From assembly GCA_025194985.1 (NCBI GenBank), contig JAOANE010000047.1:1-64000 (forward strand): 64,000 nt of DNA, given 5' to 3'. Source of the DNA: Regnicoccus frigidus. GTDB lineage: Bacteria; Cyanobacteriota; Cyanobacteriia; PCC-6307; Cyanobiaceae. Both the position numbers and the translations under genes were made by a program. Position 1 is the first letter of the stretch, and each line of letters opens with the position of its first letter. The notes under the pieces are model-generated. The model ran no database searches. It had not been told where the DNA came from and was given only the letters and a program-made list of their open reading frames with translations. Shown in pieces: positions 49,746 through 58,210 of this stretch.

Positions 49746-50651
49746 ATGCTCCGCCCGTCCCTCTCCAGGCCCAGCCTGCCGTCGTTGCTGGGCCTGCCGG
49801 CCCTGATCGGCAGCCTGATCCTGCTACCCGCCTGCGGCCTGCTGCCCCAGTCCTCCGGCCCGTCCGATGGGCTGGGGGGCCTGGCGGGGCTGGCCAGCTC
49901 AACGGCCACGCCGGCCCCGCTGCTCGATAACAGCGCTTTCACCGAAGTGCTGGAGCGCTTTGTGGATGCCGAGGGTCTGGTCGATTACCGCGGCCTGCAG
50001 CAGAACCCCAAGGCGCTCCAGGCCTACGTGGACCAGCTCGCCGCCCTTCCCGCCGCCAGCTTCGCCAGCTGGAGCGAAGCGGAGCAGATCGCTGTGCTGC
50101 TCAACGCCTACAACGCCCTCACCCTGGTCGCGATCATCGAGCACGACCCGCTCAAGGCCAGCATTCGCGACATCCTCGGGGTGTGGAACCTGAGACGCCA
50201 CACCGTGGCCGGCCAGTCGATGACCCTCGATCACCTCGAGCACGGCATCCTGCGCAAGGACTACAACGAACCGCGCATCCATGCCGCCCTCGTCTGCGCG
50301 GCGGTGAGTTGCCCGCCCCTGCGCCGCGAGCCGTTCAGCGGCGAACAGCTCGATGCCCAGCTCGACAACCAGGTGGACCTCTGGCTCGGCGGACCCCACG
50401 GCCTGCAGATCGATCGCGCCACCAACACCGTGGCGATCTCGAAGATCTTCGAGTGGTTCGCCGAAGACTGGGACCGCACCTACAAAACCGACAAGGTGTT
50501 CGGCGGCAACCCCAAGCAAAGCGCCGTGCTCAATTTCATCAGCCAACACAGCCCCCCGGCCGACCGCCTCTACCTCAACGACGCCACCTACCGCTTCACC
50601 TACCTCGACTACGACTGGGCCCTGAACAGCCAGAGAAAGCCAGATGGGTGA
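49746..50651 (+). CDS. DUF547 lipoprotein
   Basis: A 301-residue DUF547 protein exported as a probable lipoprotein: the signal LPALIGSLILLPACGLLPQ has a lipobox with Cys. The domain shows GLVDYRGLQQNP, IAVLLNAYNALTLVAI, EHGILRKDYNEPRIHAALVCAAVSCPPLR, and the end FTYLDYDWALN. It is a paralogue of the protein at 8.6 kb but lacks the low-complexity insert there and has a secretion signal. It converges on ArsM with 4 bases between stops and lies 72 bases after the glycosyltransferase operon. Confidence 0.9.
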   Translation: MLRPSLSRPSLPSLLGLPALIGSLILLPACGLLPQSSGPSDGLGGLAGLASSTATPAPLLDNSAFTEVLERFVDAEGLVDYRGLQQNPKALQAYVDQLAALPAASFASWSEAEQIAVLLNAYNALTLVAIIEHDPLKASIRDILGVWNLRRHTVAGQSMTLDHLEHGILRKDYNEPRIHAALVCAAVSCPPLRREPFSGEQLDAQLDNQVDLWLGGPHGLQIDRATNTVAISKIFEWFAEDWDRTYKTDKVFGGNPKQSAVLNFISQHSPPADRLYLNDATYRFTYLDYDWALNSQRKPDG

Positions 50652-50655
50652 ACGC

Positions 50656-51756
50656 TCAGCAGCAGCTGGCAGATTCTGAAGTCAGGCTGCCGTCAGGGGA
50701 GCAAACAGAGCCTGCATCGGCAAGGTCAAAAGGAAGGCCGCCACCGCAGCCGGGGAAGGGGCCGTAGTGGCGATCGAAGCTGCCGATGAACTGGAAGTGG
50801 GGCGCGTGGCGGCTTTCGGCCAGCATCCGGAAGGTGTTGCCGCAGACGGGGAACACCCGGCCCGCCTCGATGCGGTGGTGCTTGTCGAAGGGAAAGACGT
50901 GCGGGTGGGCGGCGATTCCGCCCTGGTAGATCACGGCCTGGCCGTGGTCTTCGCAGGCTTCTTCGAGCCCATCGATGGCGAACAGGCGGTGCGTGGCGGA
51001 GAAGAAGCGCAGCGGACCGGTGCGGGCGCTGAGGGCCGGATCGGTGATCGCCAGCGGCCGGTCGCTCACCAGGCGCGGATCGGGGAAACCGGCGCGGCGG
51101 GCCAGCTGCAGGAAGTCGTTCCAGTAGAGGGCGCCGCTGAGGCATTCGCCGTAGAGCACCGGGTCACGGAGCAGCGCTTCGGGTACGCGCCGATCGGCGT
51201 AGACATCGGCGAAATAGAACTCGCCACCGGGTTTGAGCAGGCGCCGCACCCCGGCCAGCACGGCCAGCTTGTCGGTGCAGAGGTTCACCACACAGTTGGA
51301 AACCACCAGATCGAAGCTGGCCGGCACCAGGGGCAGCTCGCCCAGGTTCTCCAGGGTTCCCTCCAGGAACGAGACGTTGGCGTAGCCGAAGCGCTCGGCG
51401 TGGAAATCGCGATGGGCCTCGGCCACCTCCAGCTGCTGGGGGGTCATGTCGATCCCCACCACCGAGCCGGTCGGTCCCACCAACTGGGCGAGCAGGTAAA
51501 CGTCGCGGCCGCTGCCACAACCGAGGTCGAGCACGCGGGCGCCTTCCAGCAGCTCCGGCACCACCAGGCCGCAGCCGTAATAACGCGAGAGCACCTCGGG
51601 ATGGATGCGGGCCAGCAGCGGCCGCAGCGCGGTGGGAACCGCCGAGGCATCACAGCAGGCGTCGGTGCGCAGGTCGGCGCTGCTCGCCAGGGTGCTGCCG
51701 TAATACTCCTGAACGCCCTCCTGGAGGGTGTTGGGCTGGGTGCTGATGCTGGCCAT
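50656..51756 (-). CDS. arsM: Arsenite S-adenosylmethionine methyltransferase
   Basis: A 366-residue ArsM that methylates As(III) with SAM, giving mono-, di- and trimethyl arsenic. SAM-binding VLDLGCGSGRDVYLL and IDMTPQQLEVA are clear, and the arsenic-binding cysteines appear as DACCDAS (N-terminal), VVSNCVVNLC (middle) and GECLSGALYWNDF. A C-terminal domain of about 90 residues holds more Cys (FPVCGNTFRMLAES, PGCGGGLPF, EsASCC). ATG 51756 is chosen over a frame open to 51879 which overlaps the next gene. It is last in the minus-strand run from ArsS. Confidence 0.95.
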   Translation of the reverse strand: MASISTQPNTLQEGVQEYYGSTLASSADLRTDACCDASAVPTALRPLLARIHPEVLSRYYGCGLVVPELLEGARVLDLGCGSGRDVYLLAQLVGPTGSVVGIDMTPQQLEVAEAHRDFHAERFGYANVSFLEGTLENLGELPLVPASFDLVVSNCVVNLCTDKLAVLAGVRRLLKPGGEFYFADVYADRRVPEALLRDPVLYGECLSGALYWNDFLQLARRAGFPDPRLVSDRPLAITDPALSARTGPLRFFSATHRLFAIDGLEEACEDHGQAVIYQGGIAAHPHVFPFDKHHRIEAGRVFPVCGNTFRMLAESRHAPHFQFIGSFDRHYGPFPGCGGGLPFDLADAGSVCSPDGSLTSESASCC

Positions 51757-51806
51757 GGCGCCGGGGAACGAAGGATGGAAGGTGGGAGAAGGACGGAGGT
51801 GGGCGA

Positions 51807-53963
51807 TCAGCCGCGGCGCCAGTCGTGGAAGCGCTTCAGCAGTTGCAGGACCCGCTGCGGAGCATGGTTTCGCTTCCATTCTCCGGCCACGTATTTGTTG
51901 GCCTCAGCAAGGGTGGGATAGGCATGGATGGTGCCGAGGATCTTGCCCAGGCCCAGGCCCCACTTCATCGCCAGCACGAATTCAGCCAGCAGTTCACCGG
52001 CGTGTTCGCCCACGATCGTGGCCCCCAGGATCTTGTCGCTGCCGGGCGGCGTGAGCACCTTCACAAAGCCGGCGCTGGCGCTTCCCGCAGTGCCACCTTC
52101 AATGATGGCCCGATCGAGTTCGGCGAGCGAAAAGCGGGTGACCTCCACCGCCTGAGCTGCAGCGGCCGCCTCCTGTTCCGTGAGCCCCACGCTGGCCACC
52201 TCGGGATCGCAGAAGGTGGTGCGGGGAATCACGCGGTTGTCCACCTGGAAGCGGCGCAGGTCGCCGAACAGGGCGTTGACGGCGGCATACCAGGCCTGGT
52301 GAGCGGCCGTGTGGGTGAACTGGTAGGGCCCGGCCACATCGCCGGCGGCATAGATGTTGGGGTAGAGCGTCTGCAGGTGGGCGTCAGTTTCGATCGTGCG
52401 GCCGGTGGGGATGCCGAGCTCCTCGAGGCCGAAGCCCTCCAGCCGCGCCTGGCGGCCGATGGCGCAGAGCAGGCGGTCAAAGCCGATCCGCTCGATCACC
52501 CCGCCGCTCTCCACGAGGGCTTCGCCGTTCTCGAACGCCTGCAGGCTGGCGTTGCTGAGCACCCGCACGCCATCGGCTTCGAGGGCAGCACGCACCAGGG
52601 CAGACACCTCGGCGTCCTCGCGCCTGAGCAGGCGATCGCCCCGTTGCAGCAGGGTGACGCGGGCGCCGAGCTGGGCCAGGGCCTGGGCCAGTTCACAGCC
52701 GATCGGGCCGCCCCCCAGCACCAGGATCCGCGGCGCGGCCAGCTCGCACTGGCGCAGGTTCTGCCAGAGGGTCTCGCTGGTGAGCGCCCCCACCGCCTCG
52801 ATGCCGGGAATCGAGGGCAAGATCGGCCGGGCGCCGGTGGCCAGCACGATCGCGCGGGTTGTCAGCCGCCGCTCGCTGCCGTCGGCCGCGGTCACCGCCA
52901 CGGTCCAGGGGTCGAGCAGGCGGGCATGGCCGCTGAGCACCTCCACCCCCAGGCCCTCGTAGCGCTCGACGCTGTCGTGGGGGGCGATGGCCTCCACCTT
53001 GCGGAACACCCGCTCCAGCACCGCCTGCCAGGACACCTCGGGATCAGCGGCCGTCAGGCCATAACGGTCGGCGCGGCGCATGCGGGCAGCCAGGCGGGCG
53101 GAGCTGATCAGCGCCTTGCTGGGCACGCAACCGGTGTTGAGGCAATCGCCGCCCATGCGATCGGCTTCGATCAGGGTCACCCGCGCCTTCACGGTGGCGG
53201 CGATGTAAGAGGTGACCAGACCAGCGGCGCCGGCACCGATCACGATCAAGTTGCGCTCGAAGTGCTGCGGCCGCGGCCAGGGGCGGTACAGACGCCAGCG
53301 CTGCCAGCGGCCCAGCAGCAGCTTGACGATCCAGGGGAAGGCGGCCAACAGGGCGAGCGAGCCCAGCAGCTGCGGCGAGAGGATTCCGTCGAGGCTGCGC
53401 AGCGCCGCCAGCTGGGTGCCGGCGTTCACGTACACGATCGTGCCGGGCAGCATGCCGATCTGGCTGGTGAGCGTGTAGGGGAGGGCCCGCATCGGCGTCA
53501 GACCCATCACCAGATTGATCAGAAAGAACGGAAACACCGGCACCAGCCGCAGGCTGAGCAGGTAGAGCACGCCATCACGGCGCACGCCCGCCTCGATCGG
53601 CGCCAGCTGGGCGCTGAAGTTGCGCTGCACCAGATCGCGCAACAGGGTGCGGGCCAGCAGAAAGGAGAGCAGGGCGCCAGCGGTGGAGGCGAACGACACC
53701 AGCAGCGTGCCCAGCACCAGCCCGAAGATGGCGCCGCCTGCCAGGGTCATCACCGCCGCGCCAGGCAGCGACAGCCCGGTCACCAGCACATAGGCCGCCG
53801 CATAAATCAGCGCCGCCAGCAGGGGCGAGCCGGCCCGCCAGGTCTGCAACGAGTCCTGGGCCGAACGCAGGGCCTCCAGGTTGAGGAAACGCTGCAGATC
53901 CAGCGCAAAGAACAGGCCCACCAGCAGGGCGACGGCCAGCAGCAACAGCAGGCGACGGATCAT
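51807..53963 (-). CDS. TVP38/DedA-like membrane domain fused to mercuric-reductase-like flavoprotein
   Basis: A 718-residue fusion. The first 225 residues are a TVP38/TMEM64 SNARE-associated domain with VTGLSLPGAAVMTLAGGAIFG and RLVPVFPFFLINLVMGLTPM. The rest is a class I pyridine nucleotide-disulfide oxidoreductase: FAD motif LIVIGAGAAGLVTSYIAA, redox pair GGDCLNTGCVPSK, NAD(P) motif ILVLGGGPIGCELAQAL, and the dimer domain with IHAYPTLAEANKY. His near the end (HAYPT) is the catalytic base. It starts within the ArsS stop (ATGA). A role in reducing arsenic or thiol adducts at the membrane is inferred from context. Confidence 0.93.
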   Translation of the reverse strand: MIRRLLLLLAVALLVGLFFALDLQRFLNLEALRSAQDSLQTWRAGSPLLAALIYAAAYVLVTGLSLPGAAVMTLAGGAIFGLVLGTLLVSFASTAGALLSFLLARTLLRDLVQRNFSAQLAPIEAGVRRDGVLYLLSLRLVPVFPFFLINLVMGLTPMRALPYTLTSQIGMLPGTIVYVNAGTQLAALRSLDGILSPQLLGSLALLAAFPWIVKLLLGRWQRWRLYRPWPRPQHFERNLIVIGAGAAGLVTSYIAATVKARVTLIEADRMGGDCLNTGCVPSKALISSARLAARMRRADRYGLTAADPEVSWQAVLERVFRKVEAIAPHDSVERYEGLGVEVLSGHARLLDPWTVAVTAADGSERRLTTRAIVLATGARPILPSIPGIEAVGALTSETLWQNLRQCELAAPRILVLGGGPIGCELAQALAQLGARVTLLQRGDRLLRREDAEVSALVRAALEADGVRVLSNASLQAFENGEALVESGGVIERIGFDRLLCAIGRQARLEGFGLEELGIPTGRTIETDAHLQTLYPNIYAAGDVAGPYQFTHTAAHQAWYAAVNALFGDLRRFQVDNRVIPRTTFCDPEVASVGLTEQEAAAAAQAVEVTRFSLAELDRAIIEGGTAGSASAGFVKVLTPPGSDKILGATIVGEHAGELLAEFVLAMKWGLGLGKILGTIHAYPTLAEANKYVAGEWKRNHAPQRVLQLLKRFHDWRRG

Positions 53964-54943
53964 GCCGCCAGCGCACCGCCGCAGCTGGAGCCGCTGCCGG
54001 CGGTGCAGCCGAAGCAGTGGGCGGCCACCTGGATCGGGTCACCGGCGGGATCGCGCTGCAAAAGATCGCGCAGGTGGCGGCCGCCTGCGGGCAGGCCCAG
54101 CTGCTGGTTGAAGTCGCAGTCGTAGAGCCAGCCCTGCCAGTCGACGCTGATCAACTGGCGGCACATCACCTGATCGAGATTCGCCGGCTGGTGGCTGGCG
54201 CGCAGCAGGGCGAGGTAGTCATCGAGTTGGCCGCTGGCGGCAAGCGCTGTCGAAAACCGCTGGATCGGCATGTTGGCCAGGGCGTAGAGCCGGTTGAAGA
54301 CGATGCCGTACTCGTCCAGCAGCACCCGCCGGTAATCGGCCTCCAGGGCCTGCTGGGGCGGGGGCAGCACCGCCCCCTGCGGGTTGTAGACGAGATCCAG
54401 CTCGAGGCCGCTGTCAGGCTGGCCATAGCCCAGAGCATTGAGCCGCCGCAGACCCTCGATGCTGCGCGCAAACACACCGCCGCCCCGCTGTTTCTCGACG
54501 TTCTCTTTGAGATAACAGGGCAGCGAGGCCACCACCGTGACCCCTTCGGCGGCCATGAACTCCGCCAGATCCTCCTGGCCCGGCTCCAGCAGGATGGTCA
54601 GGTTGCAGCGATCGATCACCTGCACGCCGAGCCGCCGGGCGGCGCGCACCAGCCCCCGGAAGCCAGGGTGCAGCTCCGGCGCACCACCGGTGAGATCCAG
54701 GCAACCCAGGCCACGGGCCTGCAGCACCGACGGGATCAGCGCCAGGGTGGCGTCGTCCATGCTTTCGGTGCGGCTGGGGCTGGCATCCACGTGACAGTGG
54801 GAGCAGGCCTGGTTACAGCGGTAGGTGATGTTCACCTGCAGGGTGCGCAGATCAAGCCGCCGCAGGCTGGGGAATCCAGGCGACGTGCCGAGGTCAGTAC
54901 CCGTTGGGGTGGAGATGGTCGGAGTGGAGGCGGGGAGGCTCAC
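53960..54943 (-). CDS. arsS: Arsenosugar biosynthesis radical SAM protein ArsS
   Basis: A 327-residue radical SAM enzyme of the TIGR04167 family. The cluster motif is C43-x3-C47-x2-C50 (RCNQACSHCH), with LTGGAPELHPG as the SAM contact. The second half carries a Cys-rich domain including MCRQLISVDWQGWLYDCDFN and the final HCFGCTAGSGSSCGG, where selenodomain-like proteins have C-C/U. Its known action is attaching the 5'-deoxyadenosyl group to dimethylarsenic, making a nucleoside precursor of arsenosugars. GTG 54943 is the start. It lies 39 bases after the anti-sigma factor gene and overlaps the fusion flavoprotein gene. Confidence 0.93.
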   Translation of the reverse strand: MSLPASTPTISTPTGTDLGTSPGFPSLRRLDLRTLQVNITYRCNQACSHCHVDASPSRTESMDDATLALIPSVLQARGLGCLDLTGGAPELHPGFRGLVRAARRLGVQVIDRCNLTILLEPGQEDLAEFMAAEGVTVVASLPCYLKENVEKQRGGGVFARSIEGLRRLNALGYGQPDSGLELDLVYNPQGAVLPPPQQALEADYRRVLLDEYGIVFNRLYALANMPIQRFSTALAASGQLDDYLALLRASHQPANLDQVMCRQLISVDWQGWLYDCDFNQQLGLPAGGRHLRDLLQRDPAGDPIQVAAHCFGCTAGSGSSCGGALAA

Positions 54944-54982
54944 GGAGCAGCTGCGGGCTGGGAACGGTGTAGCGGACGCTGA

Positions 54983-55750
54983 TCAGATGGTGCTGGACAG
55001 AACAGTGGGACCGTGGGGGCCGCTGCCGGGTGCATCAAGCGCTTCGAGGCTGACGGTGAGGCTGCTGGCCTGGCTGGTGGGTTCCGGCGGGATCGGCATC
55101 GACACCGTGCCGTTGGCGTCGGGCACGAAGTGGACACAGCCCACCTCCTTGCCGTTGACCCGCGCCCAGAGCCGGTAGGCGTGGCGGGGCGGCGGAGCCG
55201 GCAAACCTTCCAACCGCAGCATGTTGTAGGGCTGGCTGCCGCTTACCTGAACTGCACCGCTGATGCGGTGGGCGGCATCCATGCTGCGCAAGGGCAGGCT
55301 GCGGCTGACCCGAAGGCCGGCATCGCCTGTGTCTCCAGGGAGCTGGGAGGGTGTGGCCTCGTAACGGGCCAGCTGGCTGCGGGTGCGCCACAGCTCGCCG
55401 CCGGTCACCAGCAGCCCCAGGGCCAGGGCCACGGGGATCCACCAGCGCTGGCCTGGGCCGGCCGCCGCTGGGGCGCGGTCATCCGCATTCAGCGACGGCA
55501 CCGCCGGATCGAGCAACAGACGGCGCAGGCGAGGGGGAGGGACCGCGGCCTCGTTGAGGGCTAAGGGCAGCAGATGGAGGGTGCTCTGGAACTCCTCCAG
55601 CCGGCGGTTCAGCTCAGGTGCCTGCTGCAGCCGCAGCGTGAGCCGATCGCGTTCTGCGTCGTCGAGATCACCGAGCGCGAAGCCTGCGAGCAGCTCGTCG
55701 TCGAGGGATCCGGAGGTATCGCGGTCGTCGGCGGGGTTGGGCAGGGTCAT
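54983..55750 (-). CDS. Anti-sigma factor (RskA-like)
   Basis: A 255-residue membrane protein: N-terminal zinc-less anti-sigma domain with LLAGFALGDLDDAERDRLTLRLQQAP, one membrane helix WWIPVALALGLLVTGGELW, and an extracytoplasmic part in which YNMLRLEGLPAPPPRHAYRLWAR and GPHGPTVLS follow the RskA pattern. It should sequester the ECF sigma factor whose gene ends in a two-base-shifted overlap with its own start. ATG 55750 is chosen since the frame to 56011 is antisense to the sigma gene frame. Confidence 0.9.
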   Translation of the reverse strand: MTLPNPADDRDTSGSLDDELLAGFALGDLDDAERDRLTLRLQQAPELNRRLEEFQSTLHLLPLALNEAAVPPPRLRRLLLDPAVPSLNADDRAPAAAGPGQRWWIPVALALGLLVTGGELWRTRSQLARYEATPSQLPGDTGDAGLRVSRSLPLRSMDAAHRISGAVQVSGSQPYNMLRLEGLPAPPPRHAYRLWARVNGKEVGCVHFVPDANGTVSMPIPPEPTSQASSLTVSLEALDAPGSGPHGPTVLSSTI

Positions 55751-56310
55751 GGCTGGGCAGCAAAATCGTTCAACAGGGTGCGCAGGCGGATCAGCCCTTG
55801 GCGCGCATGGGTTTTGACGGTGCCGAGGGGCAGCTGCAGCTGGCTGGCGATCGCCGACTGGCTGAGCCCCTCGTAGTAAGCGAGTTCGAGCACCTGCCGC
55901 TGGCGGGGGGCGATGGTGTCGAGGGCGGCCCGCACCCGCTCGGCAAGGTTGTCGGTCTCGGCGCACTCCTGCGGACCGCGGGAGGCCTTGGGCAGCAGCT
56001 GGCTCGACCACTGCTGAACTTTCTGCCAGCGCGACTGCCGCTGACTGAGGCGATTGAGGGCCATCGAGCGGGTCATCAAGAGCAGGTAAGCCACCACCGG
56101 CCCGCGGGCCGGGTCGTAGCGGCCCTGGCGCCAGTAGCGGAGGTAGACGTCATGGGTGAGATCCTCCGCTTCCTGGGGGGAGCGACACAGCTTCAGCGCC
56201 AGTCGGTAGACGGCCGGGCTGGTGGCGTCGTACAGGCTGGCCAGATCACCATGAAACTGTTGCGCCAGCTCCATCGGAGTGAGCCCTGTGGTCTCTTCAC
56301 GGCGCTTCAT
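55747..56310 (-). CDS. ECF RNA polymerase sigma factor
   Basis: A 187-residue sigma-70 family factor. Region 2 includes LYDATSPAVYRLALKLCRSPQEAEDLTHDVYLRYW and region 4 TIAPRQRQVLELAYYEGLSQSAIASQLQLPLGTVKTHARQGL, the standard helix-turn-helix. It is coupled to the RskA-like anti-sigma factor gene. Start ATG 56310 (MKRREETTG) is preferred; 56349 and 56274 remain possible. ArsS, the flavoprotein and ArsM follow on the same strand with gaps of 40 to 50 bases or overlaps, so sigma may direct an operon including arsenic genes. Confidence 0.92.
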   Translation of the reverse strand: MKRREETTGLTPMELAQQFHGDLASLYDATSPAVYRLALKLCRSPQEAEDLTHDVYLRYWRQGRYDPARGPVVAYLLLMTRSMALNRLSQRQSRWQKVQQWSSQLLPKASRGPQECAETDNLAERVRAALDTIAPRQRQVLELAYYEGLSQSAIASQLQLPLGTVKTHARQGLIRLRTLLNDFAAQP

Positions 56311-56553
56311 GGCCACGGGTAGGACGGGCACAGGGGCGGCAGGGGCCATGGGATGGCCGGGAGGGAGGGCGGTGGAGCGGGCATCAATCGTGCAACGGCA
56401 CACCACAGGTACCGGCCACCACGGCGATTGGATGTGCCTCGCTCGCGCGGCTCGGTCGTTCCATGCAGCAGATCAGCACTTTGGGGGCCGATCTCTTCAG
56501 CTGAGATTGAGATTCAGCTCACTTCTGCATACAGGAATCTAGAGACATTGCCC

Positions 56554-57084
56554 TCACCAGCTCACGCCATGGAGCTTCGGCAGCGGTGCGGTCTGGCTGG
56601 TGGTGGCGAACAGCCGGGGGATGCGGTTGCTGTTGTAGACCCTGAATTCCTCCACCAGGCTCACTCCTTCCTTGCGGACCGCCTGGTTGAGCACCAGAGA
56701 GCCATCGGGATCGGAGACCGAGCGGTGGAAGGTGCCCGGCGGGATGCGCAGGATGTCGCCACCGGTGTCGAGCCGGACGATGTGGAACGGGTAGTTCCAG
56801 CCCAGATTCACCAAAAAGAAGGTGCGGCCACCGTGCATGGCCAGCAGGTTGTCCTCCTGGTGGGGATGCAGGTAAAACTGCCAGGCTCCGGATTCCGGAT
56901 CATCCGGGGGGCTCACCGCCGGCCCGCTGTGAACCACCAGGTCGCGGGCGTTGGAGGTGGGAACGGTGATATCGAAGAAGCGCACCGAAGGGGTGTCGCG
57001 GAACTTTTCGTAGGGGATGAGCTCGAACATCGGCGCCGGACGGGGCACTCTTGACTCGCTCGGCTGGAGGACGGAGCTGGACAT
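56554..57084 (-). CDS. Cupin-domain protein
   Basis: A 176-residue small beta-barrel. Metal or ligand motifs WQFYLHPHQEDNLLAMHGG and LRIPPGTFHRSVSDPDGSL correspond to cupin motifs 1 and 2, with His at the expected places. No signal peptide. Function is unknown; resembles cupins acting on sugars or small acids. ATG 57084 is chosen, with ATG at MFELIPYEKF as an alternative. The region 56311-56553 separating it from the sigma gene has no gene and contains the sigma promoter. Confidence 0.8.
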   Translation of the reverse strand: MSSSVLQPSESRVPRPAPMFELIPYEKFRDTPSVRFFDITVPTSNARDLVVHSGPAVSPPDDPESGAWQFYLHPHQEDNLLAMHGGRTFFLVNLGWNYPFHIVRLDTGGDILRIPPGTFHRSVSDPDGSLVLNQAVRKEGVSLVEEFRVYNSNRIPRLFATTSQTAPLPKLHGVSW

Positions 57085-57303
57085 CGGAACAACGCCGTCA
57101 GGGAAGAGACGCTTGAAAGTGATCCACCTAACCGGAGGAGTTCGGCCAGCAGCCGTGCGCACCGCTACGGAAGCCCGCGCTGGTGTCGAAAAGCAATCCG
57201 GCTGATGGACTTAGGCGGTTGTTGAGCTTACAAGCGCGCAAGCTTCAACTCCCCAGCAGAACCGGTCTGGCGGCCATTGCTTTAATGCGGGGAATACCCG
57301 TTG

Positions 57304-58173
57304 ATGGAGCCCGAAGTCATGGCCGATCGCTCCCCTGCCGTTCTGCGCCTGGCGGCCGTGCTGGTGGCCGCCGGCCTGGGCCTGCAGACCTTGCCTGCTC
57401 TTGCCCAGACAGGCCGCTCCGCCGGCAGGCCCACCGTGTCGGTGCCCAACTTCAAGAACACCGTGACCCAGCAGGCCTGGTGGTGGCAAGGGCCGGTGGC
57501 AGAGGATCTCGCCGCCATGCTGGCCAATGAGCTGGCGGCTGAAGGCGATCTGCAGGTGGTGGAGCGCAGCAATCTCAAGGACGTGCTCTCGGAGCAGGAG
57601 CTCACCGACCTGGGAATCGTGCGCCAGAGCCCGAATGCGGCCCAGCGGGGCCAGATGACCGGCGCCCGCTACATCGTGCTCGGCACCGTGAGCTCCTACG
57701 ACTCCAACGTGGAGAACACAAGCTCAGGCAGCAATTTCGGCCTGCTCGGCTTCGGCACCAAGAAGCAGCAGGTGGAAACCAAGGATTACGTGGCGATCGA
57801 CATCCGTGTCGTCGACAGCACCACCGGTGAGGTGGTGGGACGCCGCACCGTGGAAGGGCGAGCCACCAGCACCGCTGAAGCCAGGGAGCAGGGGGGCAGC
57901 CTGCTGCCGTTGGCCGCCGGCGCCCTGCTGCTGGCCCCGAACATGGGCCGCACCGGTCAGGTGCTCACCGGCGCCGCCGGCACCTTGAACTTCGGCTCCA
58001 ACGAAGCCCAGTCGCAGCGCACCCCGGCGGCCAAGGCCATCCGCGCCGCCCTGATCGACGCCTCCGACTACGTGAACTGCCTGCTGGTGCCCCGCGGGAA
58101 CTGCATGGCCGCCTTCGACGCCCAGGACCAGCAACGTCGTCAACGTACCCGCGGCACACTTCAACTGGAGTGA
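57304..58173 (+). CDS. CsgG/HfaB-like exported protein
   Basis: A 289-residue secreted protein with a signal peptide (LAAVLVAAGLGLQTLPALAQ). The CsgG-type core is present: TVSVPNFKNTV near the start, MLANELAAEGDLQVVERSNLKDVLSEQ, and ARYIVLGTVSSYDS, then VAIDIRVVDSTTGEVVGRRTVEG. True CsgG forms an outer-membrane export pore for curli; many cyanobacterial relatives stand alone, as here with no curli genes nearby, so the pore function is uncertain. ATG 57304 or 57319. A 219-base region divides it from the divergent cupin. Confidence 0.85.
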   Translation: MEPEVMADRSPAVLRLAAVLVAAGLGLQTLPALAQTGRSAGRPTVSVPNFKNTVTQQAWWWQGPVAEDLAAMLANELAAEGDLQVVERSNLKDVLSEQELTDLGIVRQSPNAAQRGQMTGARYIVLGTVSSYDSNVENTSSGSNFGLLGFGTKKQQVETKDYVAIDIRVVDSTTGEVVGRRTVEGRATSTAEAREQGGSLLPLAAGALLLAPNMGRTGQVLTGAAGTLNFGSNEAQSQRTPAAKAIRAALIDASDYVNCLLVPRGNCMAAFDAQDQQRRQRTRGTLQLE

Positions 58174-58210
58174 ACCGGCGCCAGTAGCCGGCCTGACCCT
58201 GGGCAAAGAA

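Noticed and set aside
51825..54125. 766-codon plus-strand frame
   Set aside because: Antisense to the TVP38-flavoprotein gene; composition rich in Gly, Gln, His, Arg as expected for the complement of GC-rich coding DNA.
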